Shown here one piece after another: positions 1 to 5,400 of a stretch of DNA of 5,831 nucleotides (within the stretch, counting starts at the first letter, position 1; each line of letters opens with the position of its first letter). The notes under the pieces were generated by a model. That model ran no database searches and had not been told where the DNA came from. It saw only the letters and a program-made list of their open reading frames with translations. The stretch spans positions 1-5,831 of the forward strand of contig CASEPJ010000201.1 of NCBI GenBank assembly GCA_949289715.1, read 5' to 3'. The translations under genes were made by a program, and so were the position numbers. This stretch comes from an uncultured Clostridia bacterium (GTDB taxonomy: Bacteria > Bacillota > Clostridia > Christensenellales > CASEPJ01).

Positions 1-981
1 AAAATGGCACGTTTTTTAAATCTCGATAAACCCGAAAATATAATTTTCACAAGTAACTGCACCGCCGCTTTAAATCTTGCAATATTAGGAACAATAAAAA
101 AAGGCGACCATATAATTACGGACGTTATGGAACATAATTCCGTATTACGTCCGCTTTTTGAAAAACAAAAGGAATTAGATTTAACTATAACTCTGTTAAA
201 TCCAACGGGAAAAGACAAAATAATAACTCCCGAATCGGTAGAAAAGGCAATTTGCAGCAATACTTCGCTGATAATAACGGCACATATGACTAATGTCTGC
301 GGAACAAAAAATCCTATAGAGGAAATAGGTAAAATCGCAAAAAGACATAATATACGTTTTCTAGTAGATGCCGCTCAAAGCGGCGGAATAAAAAAAATCG
401 ATATGAAAAACAATTTGGATATGGTAGCACTGGCCGGTCATAAAGGATTGCACGGTCCACAGGGAATAGGTGTATTAGCCTGTAAAAATAATTTACCCTC
501 TCCTTTGATTTTCGGAGGCACCGGCACTTCCAGCGAAACTCTTACGCAGCCTTTTACTCCCCCCGAAAGTTTAGAGTCGGGCACGTTAAATTTACCCGCC
601 ATAGCAGGATTAAATGCGGCAATAGATTACATGACAAGAAACAATGATTTTATAGAGGAACAAATCGAATATTTAACAAAATTGCTTTATAATAATTTAA
701 TGAATATTCACGGCTTGATAAATTACACCCCTTCCTCTTCAATGAACGGGATAATTTCGTTTAATCTTAATAACACACCCTCTGAAACAGTTGCCGATAT
801 TTTAAATTCGGAATACGATGTAGCGGTAAGAAGCGGTTTACATTGCGCTCCTTTAGCCCATAAATATTTGCATACTGAAAACACGGGTGCTGTTAGGGCA
901 TCTTTAAGTTTTGTCAATACAACCGATGAAATTAAAAGATTCTGCAACATTATAAATAAAATATCATCTAAAACAAAATAA
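1..981 (+). CDS. Cysteine desulfurase family protein (PLP-dependent, class V aminotransferase fold), 5' end cut by window edge
   Basis: This is a PLP enzyme of the NifS/SufS/Csd type, which removes sulfur from L-cysteine as an enzyme-bound persulfide for Fe-S cluster or other sulfur-transfer pathways in the cytoplasm. Numbering from the Met at position 4, the visible landmarks are the TSNCTAALN phosphate-binding loop (17-25), H44 that stacks on PLP, D122 and Q125 in VDAAQ, the Schiff-base K147 in AGHKGLHGPQG, GGTGT (171-175), the catalytic C281 in RSGLHCAPLAH, and R298 for the substrate carboxylate. All active-site residues are intact. Family members run about 380 residues and the first visible residues (ARFLN..PENIIF) normally sit some 50-60 residues in. 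The frame is open to base 1, so the Met at 4 is probably internal and the true start lies outside the window. The gene ends in TAA just before a strong terminator and is the last gene of its transcript. Which sulfur acceptor it serves cannot be told from here. Confidence 0.93.
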   Translation, partial: KMARFLNLDKPENIIFTSNCTAALNLAILGTIKKGDHIITDVMEHNSVLRPLFEKQKELDLTITLLNPTGKDKIITPESVEKAICSNTSLIITAHMTNVCGTKNPIEEIGKIAKRHNIRFLVDAAQSGGIKKIDMKNNLDMVALAGHKGLHGPQGIGVLACKNNLPSPLIFGGTGTSSETLTQPFTPPESLESGTLNLPAIAGLNAAIDYMTRNNDFIEEQIEYLTKLLYNNLMNIHGLINYTPSSSMNGIISFNLNNTPSETVADILNSEYDVAVRSGLHCAPLAHKYLHTENTGAVRASLSFVNTTDEIKRFCNIINKISSKTK

Positions 982-984
982 AAC

Positions 985-1045
985 AAAAAGATACCTTATT
1001 GCTTTACCGATAATAATTTTATTGTGAAATAAGGTATCTTTTTTT
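985..1045 (+). terminator. Rho-independent terminator after the cysteine desulfurase gene
   Basis: A perfect 16-bp inverted repeat (985-1000 with 1028-1043, core GATACCTTAT / ATAAGGTATC) starts 3 bp after the stop codon. The right arm runs into seven T residues (1039-1045). The loop is 27 nt, longer than usual. The left arm is preceded by an A-rich run, so the structure could also stop transcripts coming from the right. Confidence 0.88.
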
Positions 1046-1225
1046 CAATTTTTCCGAAATTAGACTTTTTAAAAAAAATTTTTCATTTAAATAAATTTTT
1101 AAAAATTAATTAAATTTTAAAACATAGTATATAATGTTTTTAACTTATTTAATTAAAAATTTTAATAATTAATTATAAAGTCGAATTATTTTAAAAACAG
1201 TACTAAAGCTATAAAAAAATATCGT

Positions 1226-1255
1226 TTGACATTGAATTATAATTTATGCTATACT
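1226..1255 (+). promoter_or_regulatory. Sigma-A type promoter for the acyltransferase gene
   Basis: A consensus -35 TTGACA (1226-1231) is followed after 18 bp by TATACT (1250-1255), with TG one base upstream (1247-1248) making an extended -10. The predicted start near 1262 gives a leader of about 20 nt that holds an AAAGGA ribosome binding site (1270-1275), 6 bases before the ATG. The matches to consensus are strong even against the A/T-rich background. Confidence 0.75.
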
Positions 1256-1281
1256 AAAAAAAATTATTTAAAGGAAAAATT

Positions 1282-1917
1282 ATGAAAAAGGGTTTACTGA
1301 TACTCGGCTGCGGCGGACAGGGAAAAATCGCATACGATTGTGCTCAATTTTTAGACAACTATAAAAAAATAGCGTTTATGGCAGACACATTACCCGACTC
1401 TCCGCCTTTTTTCGATGCACTCGTATTTAACGATGACCCTAAAGACTACTCTGCTTTACAAAAAGAATATCCTGACATTTTTATAGCCATAGGAAATAAT
1501 GCAATAAGACTCGAAAAATCTGTTTTTTTTATGAAATTAGGCTTCAATCTTGCAACTTTAATTCATCCCATGGCTTATGTCAGTCCATATGCAAAAATAG
1601 GAAAAGGAAGTATAATCTGTGTAAATGCAGTGGTTAATACTTTTGCGGAAATCGGCATTTCAAACATAATTAACACTTCTGCAGTTATAGAACACGACTG
1701 TAAATTAGATGACGGAGTTCATATATCACCCAATTGCTCAATAGCGGGAAATGTTAAAATAGGCACAAAAACCTGGGTTGGAATAGGTTCTTGCATTATA
1801 AACAATTTAAATATAGGTAATAACTGTATTATTGCCGCAGGCTCAACAGTAACACAAAATATCCCAAATAATGTTCTTGCGGCGGGCACTCCTGCCGTTA
1901 TAAAAAAACAAATTTAA
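1282..1917 (+). CDS. NeuD/PglD-like sugar O-/N-acyltransferase (left-handed beta-helix)
   Basis: This is a 211-residue acetyltransferase of the sialic acid O-acetyltransferase NeuD / PglD family, which moves an acyl group from acyl-CoA to an amino- or hydroxyl-sugar used in surface glycans. The N-terminal part (about 1-90) is a small Rossmann-like nucleotide-sugar domain opening with LLILGCGGQGKIAYD. From about residue 93 (TLIHPMAYVSPYAKIGKGS) to 190 there are hexapeptide repeats of the I-G-x-x-x type that build the beta-helix. H138 in VIEHDC matches the catalytic base of PglD, with E137 before it. The C-terminal AAGTPAVIKK is the usual end of the helix and acyl-CoA site. Length is normal and the start has a good ribosome binding site. 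The gene sits alone between two terminators, without the sugar synthesis or transferase genes that normally accompany it, so its substrate cannot be inferred. It could equally serve bacillosamine-like or other acylated amino-sugars. Confidence 0.88.
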   Translation: MKKGLLILGCGGQGKIAYDCAQFLDNYKKIAFMADTLPDSPPFFDALVFNDDPKDYSALQKEYPDIFIAIGNNAIRLEKSVFFMKLGFNLATLIHPMAYVSPYAKIGKGSIICVNAVVNTFAEIGISNIINTSAVIEHDCKLDDGVHISPNCSIAGNVKIGTKTWVGIGSCIINNLNIGNNCIIAAGSTVTQNIPNNVLAAGTPAVIKKQI

Positions 1918-1923
1918 CACGAG

Positions 1924-1954
1924 AAAACAGATTTTATAATCTAAAACTGTTTTT
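1924..1954 (+). terminator. Probable terminator after the acyltransferase gene
   Basis: AAAACAG (1924-1930) pairs with CTGTTTT (1947-1953), and TTTTA (1932-1936) pairs with TAAAA (1942-1946) across a one-base bulge, leaving a 5-nt loop. A short T run follows. The stem is A/T-rich with only two G-C pairs and the T run is broken by ATAATT, so it is weaker than the terminator near 1000. Its position 6 bp after the stop codon supports the call. Confidence 0.55.
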
Positions 1955-2217
1955 ATAATTAAATTTTAAATTTTACATTTAAAGTACTCTCTTTTATAAA
2001 ATATTTATAATTTTTTAGGCAATTTTAAACTATAAAAATTTTTCTTAAAAAAATTCGAAAGTTAATTTTAGTCTATTTATAGTTAATCGTAAACTAAATG
2101 TTAAAATTCTTTTATAAAACTTCTAATAATTTAAATAATTGAAATTAAAAAAACATATTCTTCAAAAATATTTTAAACTATATTATCAAAAAAAAATAAT
2201 TAAAACATCTTAATCTT

Positions 2218-2450
2218 TAAAAAATTTTTTAATTTTATCTATTATTCCGAATTTTATAAAGCAGCCCATTCTTTTAAATCATTGAAGAATAAATCAGCTC
2301 ATTGACTGCCATGAGATTACTTTTACTTTATTACAAAATAAAGTTTGCAATCTCTCCAAAAATTTTGTAGGCAATTCTTTTAAATTTTTTACAATTATTT
2401 TTTATTTTTCAAATACAACAGTCGATTCTGCAAACACTATATCGGCAGTT
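2218..2450 (-). pseudogene. Decayed DUF3795 gene, full-length relic
   Basis: Read on the minus strand, this stretch aligns end to end with the intact DUF3795 gene at 2661-2903. The relic begins opposite the ATG (now AAC, 2448-2450) and continues with Y-S-V-C-R-I-D-C-C-I against Y-S-A-C-G-I-D-C-D-I. It then has N-C-K-K-F-K-R-I-A-Y-K-I-F against K-C-K-G-C-K-T-I-Q-G-K-V-F. After a one-base frameshift in a T run it has W-R-D-C-K-L-Y against W-G-D-C-E-L-Y. A further shift and several stops follow, then L-K-E-W-A and N-x-E before the tail. There are at least five in-frame stops. Of the ten cysteines, positions 14 and 54 have become TGA, and 25, 51 and 59 are replaced by Phe, Gly and Phe. It cannot make a functional protein. 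The alignment was done by eye, but matches at both ends and in the middle make chance unlikely. It is the downstream half of a duplicated block (see 2529-2588). Confidence 0.82.
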
Positions 2451-2463
2451 TTCTACACGATTT

Positions 2464-2496
2464 AAAAAAATATGCTATTTTTTAATAGCATATTTT
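2464..2496 (-). terminator. Hairpin in the relic spacer, terminator-like on the minus strand
   Basis: A perfect 13-bp inverted repeat (2467-2479 with 2484-2496, core ATGCTATT / AATAGCAT) has a TTTT loop on the plus strand. On the minus strand the right arm is followed by a run of T residues (complement of A at 2464-2470), the arrangement of an intrinsic terminator. The stem has only two G-C pairs, so its strength is uncertain. It lies just after the rubrerythrin remnant and before the DUF3795 relic in the minus direction. The intact gene pair has no equally strong hairpin at the matching place. Confidence 0.45.
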
Positions 2497-2528
2497 AATA
2501 AAAATTAAAATTTTTGTTATTCTATAAA

Positions 2529-2588
2529 TTATTTAAAATGTCTGTTTAAAAGTCCTTCAAAAGCTTTGCCGTGATGTACTTCGTTACA
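2529..2588 (-). pseudogene. Rubrerythrin C-terminal remnant (last 19 codons)
   Basis: On the minus strand this encodes E-V-H-H-G-K-A-F-E-G-L-L-N-R-H-F-K and a TAA stop, preceded by C-N. It matches 14 of the last 17 residues of the intact rubrerythrin at 2981-3523 (E-A-R-H-G-K-A-F-E-G-L-L-N-R-Y-F-K). It keeps the last E-x-x-H diiron motif. Over the final 57 bases the two DNA copies agree at about 43 positions by my count, with many differences synonymous, so the copy is old and was once under selection. Upstream of 2588 the match stops abruptly: the next residues do not fit, and there is no room for the rest of the gene before the DUF3795 stop at 2661. It is therefore a truncated piece, not a gene. 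Confidence 0.85.
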
Positions 2589-2660
2589 GAAAAAAAGGAA
2601 AAAATCAAATAACAGCGTAATTTTTAAACAACCTCACAATTGACTCACACTAAAATTCAA

Positions 2661-2903
2661 TTACAAATTCCTCAAATTATCAATTCTTTCTGGATTTTCA
2701 GAAGATGCCCATTCCTTTAACTTGTCACATGGGAATTCCGCACATTGTCCACAATGAAATTGGTTTTTGCTTTGATTGCATTGGTACAATTCACAATCTC
2801 CCCAAAAGACTTTTCCCTGAATGGTTTTGCACCCTTTGCATTTATGTTCCGTTTTTAATCTGCAAATATCGCAATCAATTCCACAAGCACTGTAATCAGC
2901 CAT
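2661..2903 (-). CDS. DUF3795 family cysteine-rich small protein
   Basis: This 80-residue protein carries ten cysteines in the DUF3795 pattern: C7, C11 and C14 in ACGIDCDIC, C22 and C25 in CKGC, C37 in WGDCELYQC with C42, and C51, C54 and C59 in CGQCAEFPC, followed by DKLKEW. The family is common in anaerobic bacteria and archaea. Its function is not established, and the cysteine clusters suggest metal (zinc or Fe-S) binding, which is inference. There is no signal peptide or membrane segment. The start is fixed by a near-perfect AGGAGGG site (complement of 2910-2916) 6 bases upstream. The gene lies 77 bp downstream of rubrerythrin on the same strand with no clear terminator between, so co-transcription is likely. 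A TATACT-like hexamer in the gap (complement of 2947-2952) could add a weak internal promoter. A decayed copy lies just downstream at 2218-2450, so this is the surviving member of a pair. Confidence 0.85.
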   Translation of the reverse strand: MADYSACGIDCDICRLKTEHKCKGCKTIQGKVFWGDCELYQCNQSKNQFHCGQCAEFPCDKLKEWASSENPERIDNLRNL

Positions 2904-2980
2904 AAAAATCCCTCCTAATAAAAATGAAGTATGTCACCTAAAAGATAGTATACTCCCTAATATTTTACAAAAAAGTTGAT

Positions 2981-3523
2981 TTATTTAAAATACCGATTGA
3001 GCAAACCTTCAAATGCTTTTCCGTGACGAGCTTCGTCTCTAGCCATTTCGTGAACGGTATCGTGAATAGCATCCAGTCCCAAAGCTTTTGCCTTTTTAGC
3101 CAATTCGTTTTTGCCCATAGTAGCTCCGTTTTCCGCTTCGACTCTCATTTTAAGATTTTCCTTTGTAGAATCGGCCAATTTTTCTCCTAAAAGTTCTGCG
3201 AATTTTGCTGCATGTTCTGCTTCTTCGTAAGCTGCTTTTTCCCAATATAAACCGATTTCAGGGTATCCTTCTCTATGAGCTACCCTTGCCATTGCAAGAT
3301 ACATACCAACTTCGCAGCATTCTCCGTCAAAATTAGCTCTTAAATCCTTAATTATATCTTCGTCAACGCCTTTGGCAACGCCTAAAACATGTTCAGCAGC
3401 CCAGGTCTTGTCCCCGCTCATTTCCTGAAATTTTGATTTCGGCGCTTTACATTGAGGACAGAATTCGGGTGCCGAATCTCCTTCGTAAACATAACCGCAA
3501 ACCGAACAAACAAATTTTTTCAT
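2981..3523 (-). CDS. rbr: Reverse rubrerythrin (rubredoxin domain first), NADH-dependent peroxidase component
   Basis: This is a cytoplasmic non-heme diiron peroxidase that reduces hydrogen peroxide (and in clostridia helps scavenge oxygen) using electrons passed through its rubredoxin site. Residues 1-35 form the rubredoxin domain, with iron ligands C6 and C9 in CSVCGYVY and C22 and C25 in CPQC. Residues of about 40-180 form the ferritin-like four-helix bundle. The likely diiron ligands are E68 in DGECCE, E101 and H104 in YEEAEH, a glutamate at 129-131, and E164 and H167 in DEARH. The rubredoxin-first order and 180-residue length match the reverse rubrerythrins of clostridia, not classical rubrerythrin, where rubredoxin is at the C-terminus. 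A GAGGT ribosome binding site (complement of 3532-3536) precedes the ATG. It is the first gene of a minus-strand pair with the DUF3795 gene and is divergent from thiamine pyrophosphokinase. All key residues are present. A truncated copy of its tail lies at 2529-2588. Confidence 0.95.
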   Translation of the reverse strand: MKKFVCSVCGYVYEGDSAPEFCPQCKAPKSKFQEMSGDKTWAAEHVLGVAKGVDEDIIKDLRANFDGECCEVGMYLAMARVAHREGYPEIGLYWEKAAYEEAEHAAKFAELLGEKLADSTKENLKMRVEAENGATMGKNELAKKAKALGLDAIHDTVHEMARDEARHGKAFEGLLNRYFK

Positions 3524-3560
3524 AATTATTTACCTCGCTTAATTGTATTTTGTTAATTAA

Positions 3561-3589
3561 ATTATAATATAAAAACATAATTATTGCAG
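3561..3589 (-). promoter_or_regulatory. Candidate promoter for rubrerythrin
   Basis: On the minus strand a perfect TATAAT (complement of 3561-3566) lies 17 bp from a CTGCAA -35 (complement of 3584-3589), which matches consensus poorly. Transcription would start near 3554, giving a leader of about 30 nt with the GAGGT site. In such A/T-rich DNA a lone TATAAT is common, so the call rests on position. A poor -35 would fit an activated or repressible promoter. Confidence 0.4.
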
Positions 3590-3602
3590 TTGCAATTGCA
3601 AC
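3589..3602. promoter_or_regulatory. Perfect 14-bp palindrome, possible operator
   Basis: GTTGCAATTGCAAC is a perfect palindrome in the 217-bp gap between the divergent rubrerythrin and thiamine pyrophosphokinase genes, touching the candidate rubrerythrin -35. It contains four G-C pairs in a region otherwise nearly all A/T. The position suits a dimeric repressor or activator site for rubrerythrin. No regulator can be named. Confidence 0.35.
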
Positions 3603-3698
3603 AATTTGAACATTTTTTTAATTTTTTTATAAAAAAAATAAATCAAATTTTGATTAAATTTTATAATTTTTAACATTTATAATCTTTGTTAAAGTTTG

Positions 3699-3727
3699 TT
3701 GACTATTGTTATTAAAAATGCTAACAT
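3699..3727 (+). promoter_or_regulatory. Promoter for the thiamine pyrophosphokinase operon, very short leader
   Basis: TTGACT (3699-3704) is followed after 17 bp by TAACAT (3722-3727) with TG at 3719-3720, an extended -10. The expected start is near 3734, only about 7 nt before the ATG at 3741, so the message would be almost leaderless. No TPP riboswitch could fit or is seen. Confidence 0.6.
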
Positions 3728-3740
3728 TATATTATAAAGT

Positions 3741-4361
3741 ATGAAAAAAAATTGTCTTATAGTCGGTGCGGGCGAATATGTTCCTTTTAAAAATTCCGTT
3801 GAAAATTACGATTATATAATTGCCGCAGACGGTGGATATGCTCGCTTAAAAAAAGAAAATATCGCTCCCGATATAATTTTGGGGGATTTCGACTCTCTGG
3901 GTTTTTTGCCGGAAGATAAAAATAAAATTATTTATCCTAGCGAAAAAAACGAGGCGGATATGCAAATTGCAATTGAACTTGCATATGAAAACGGCTGCAA
4001 AAAAATCGATATTTACGGCGGCACCGGGGGAAGATTCGACCACACAATCGCAAATTTGCAGTTACTAAAATATCTTGCCGAAAAAGACGTTGAAAATAAT
4101 TTATTCGGTAAAAATTTTACGGCAACGGCAATTAAAAACGATAAAGTAACGTTTAATGCAAAAGATAAAGGATATATTTCCGTTTTTTCGCTTACCGAAA
4201 TTTCTACCGGTGTTTTTATAAAAGGTTTAAAATACAATTTGTACGATTCCGTTTTAAAATCCGATACTCCGCTCGGAGTAAGCAATGAATTTATAGGACA
4301 CCCCGCCGAAATTTCGGTAAAAAACGGTATTTTATTGATAATTGACAGTTCATTAGATTAA
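3741..4361 (+). CDS. thiN: Thiamine pyrophosphokinase
   Basis: This cytoplasmic enzyme transfers pyrophosphate from ATP to thiamine to make thiamine pyrophosphate. The 206-residue length is normal for the bacterial TPK family. Visible motifs are LIVGAGEY (6-13), the AADGGYARL loop (28-36), LGDFDSLG (47-54) with metal and ATP-binding aspartates D49 and D51, EKNEADMQIAI (68-78), GGTGGRFDHTIANLQLL (93-109) with R98, D100 and H101, and SNEF (181-184) in the C-terminal thiamine-binding domain. The residues expected for catalysis are present. The start is fixed by the family's usual N-terminus (short MKK then IVGAG). Unlike every other gene here it has no convincing Shine-Dalgarno sequence: the bases before the ATG read TATAAAGT. 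The gene is first in a probable two-gene unit with the epimerase gene 17 bp downstream. No thiamine synthesis or ThiT-type uptake gene is nearby. In many Firmicutes TPK is encoded near rpe and rsgA, a context not seen here. Confidence 0.95.
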   Translation: MKKNCLIVGAGEYVPFKNSVENYDYIIAADGGYARLKKENIAPDIILGDFDSLGFLPEDKNKIIYPSEKNEADMQIAIELAYENGCKKIDIYGGTGGRFDHTIANLQLLKYLAEKDVENNLFGKNFTATAIKNDKVTFNAKDKGYISVFSLTEISTGVFIKGLKYNLYDSVLKSDTPLGVSNEFIGHPAEISVKNGILLIIDSSLD

Positions 4362-4378
4362 TTTTAAAGGAGTTAACT

Positions 4379-5257
4379 ATGTTATATACTATTGAAAACA
4401 AATTTATAGAAGTGGAAATTTCAAATGTAGGCGCAGAATTAATGTCAATTAAATTAAAGGAAGACGGCACCCAATATCTTTGGCAGGGAAATGCGGAATA
4501 TTGGAGCGGCAGAGCCTATAATCTCTTCCCCATATGCGGCAGATTAACCGAAGGTAAATATACATATAAAGGCAAAACTTACGAAATGAACCTCCACGGT
4601 TTTACCAGAAAAACGCCGTTAAATGTTATTAATCAAAAATCAGACAGTATATCATTTAATCTCAAAGCAAATGAAAATACAATTAAAATGTATCCTTTCG
4701 ATTTTGACTTAACCATTACTTATATTTTGGAAAACACATCCGTCAAAACCCTCTTTATTGTTAAAAACAACGGAGAAGAAACAATGCCTTTCGCCGTAGG
4801 AGGTCATCCTGGTTTCAATGTTCCGTTAGACAATAACGGCACTTTCGAAGACTATTATCTTGAATTTGCATGCGAAAAACAGGCAAAATCAATAGTTATG
4901 AGTCCGACTTGCTATACAACGAGAGAAACACTCCCCTTTGCTTTGGAAAAGGGAAAAATTCTGCATTTAAAGCATGATTTATTCGATAACGATGCAATCA
5001 TATTACAGGATATGTGTAAAAAAATAACTCTTAAATCCTCTGTTTCGAATAAATCCGTTACCTTAGAATATCCGGATATGAATTATTTGGGTTTGTGGCA
5101 TAAACCGCATTCGGATGCACCGTATATTTGCATAGAACCTTGGTATTCCGTACCCGCCTACGATGGAGAAATAGACGATTTATCTTCAAAAAGAGATATG
5201 ATTCATCTCGAAAAGGGGAAAACATACCAAAACGCTTTTACTATCACCGTTAAATAA
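4379..5257 (+). CDS. Aldose 1-epimerase family protein, LacX-like mutarotase
   Basis: This protein of the galactose mutarotase-like superfamily interconverts alpha and beta anomers of a sugar. Its 292 residues match the LacX subgroup, which is shorter than GalM (about 340-350). The N-terminus (IENKFIEVEISNVGAELMSI) opens the beta-sandwich. Key residues seen are R55 in FPICGRL, H73 in NLHGF, H143 in VGGHPGFNVPL (the pair of catalytic-site histidines), and E253 in CIEPWYSVPA, the expected general base, with WHKP (240-243) before it. The active site looks complete. Actual substrate is not known for most LacX proteins; galactose, glucose or a phosphorylated sugar are all possible. The AAAGGAG ribosome binding site (4366-4372) lies 6 bases before the ATG in the 17-bp gap after the thiamine pyrophosphokinase stop, so the two are probably one transcript. 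No sugar-catabolism genes are adjacent, so the pairing appears incidental. No strong terminator follows directly. Confidence 0.92.
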   Translation: MLYTIENKFIEVEISNVGAELMSIKLKEDGTQYLWQGNAEYWSGRAYNLFPICGRLTEGKYTYKGKTYEMNLHGFTRKTPLNVINQKSDSISFNLKANENTIKMYPFDFDLTITYILENTSVKTLFIVKNNGEETMPFAVGGHPGFNVPLDNNGTFEDYYLEFACEKQAKSIVMSPTCYTTRETLPFALEKGKILHLKHDLFDNDAIILQDMCKKITLKSSVSNKSVTLEYPDMNYLGLWHKPHSDAPYICIEPWYSVPAYDGEIDDLSSKRDMIHLEKGKTYQNAFTITVK

Positions 5258-5400
5258 TATGCCTGCTTTATCGGCAATTCAAATATTGATTAAAAAAAAT
5301 TAGTTTCAATAAATTTCTAATTAATTTTAATTAATTTATAAAAATCGTATTTGTTTCTACTAAAAAGCATTGAACCGCAAAAATACTTGTAAATATGACT

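Noticed and set aside
723..986. Minus-strand open frame antisense to the cysteine desulfurase gene, and similar antisense frames at 2705-2905, 3846-4043 and 4013-4285
   Set aside because: These are shadows of well-supported genes: no domain, no ribosome binding site, and the opposite strand codes for clear protein families.
2621..2660. Terminator after the DUF3795 gene (AATTGA/TCAATT inverted repeat on the minus strand)
   Set aside because: The stem is 6 bp with a 13-nt loop and low G/C, without a T run directly after it, so it is too weak to call.
2947..2975. Internal promoter before the DUF3795 gene (TATACT on the minus strand)
   Set aside because: The -10 hexamer is good but the sequence 17 bp upstream (CTTTTT) is not a -35. 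It is mentioned in the gene entry and not annotated as a promoter.
3553..3567. PerR box upstream of rubrerythrin
   Set aside because: It matches only 11 of 15 positions and consists solely of A and T in an A/T-rich region, where such matches occur by chance.
3605..3740. TPP riboswitch before thiamine pyrophosphokinase
   Set aside because: The predicted leader is only about 7 nt, and none of the conserved TPP aptamer elements (such as CTGAGA) is present in the gap.
5260..5276. Possible terminator right after the epimerase gene (TGCC/GGCA)
   Set aside because: The stem is only 4 bp and the T run is missing (A-rich sequence follows), so it is not a credible terminator on the plus strand.
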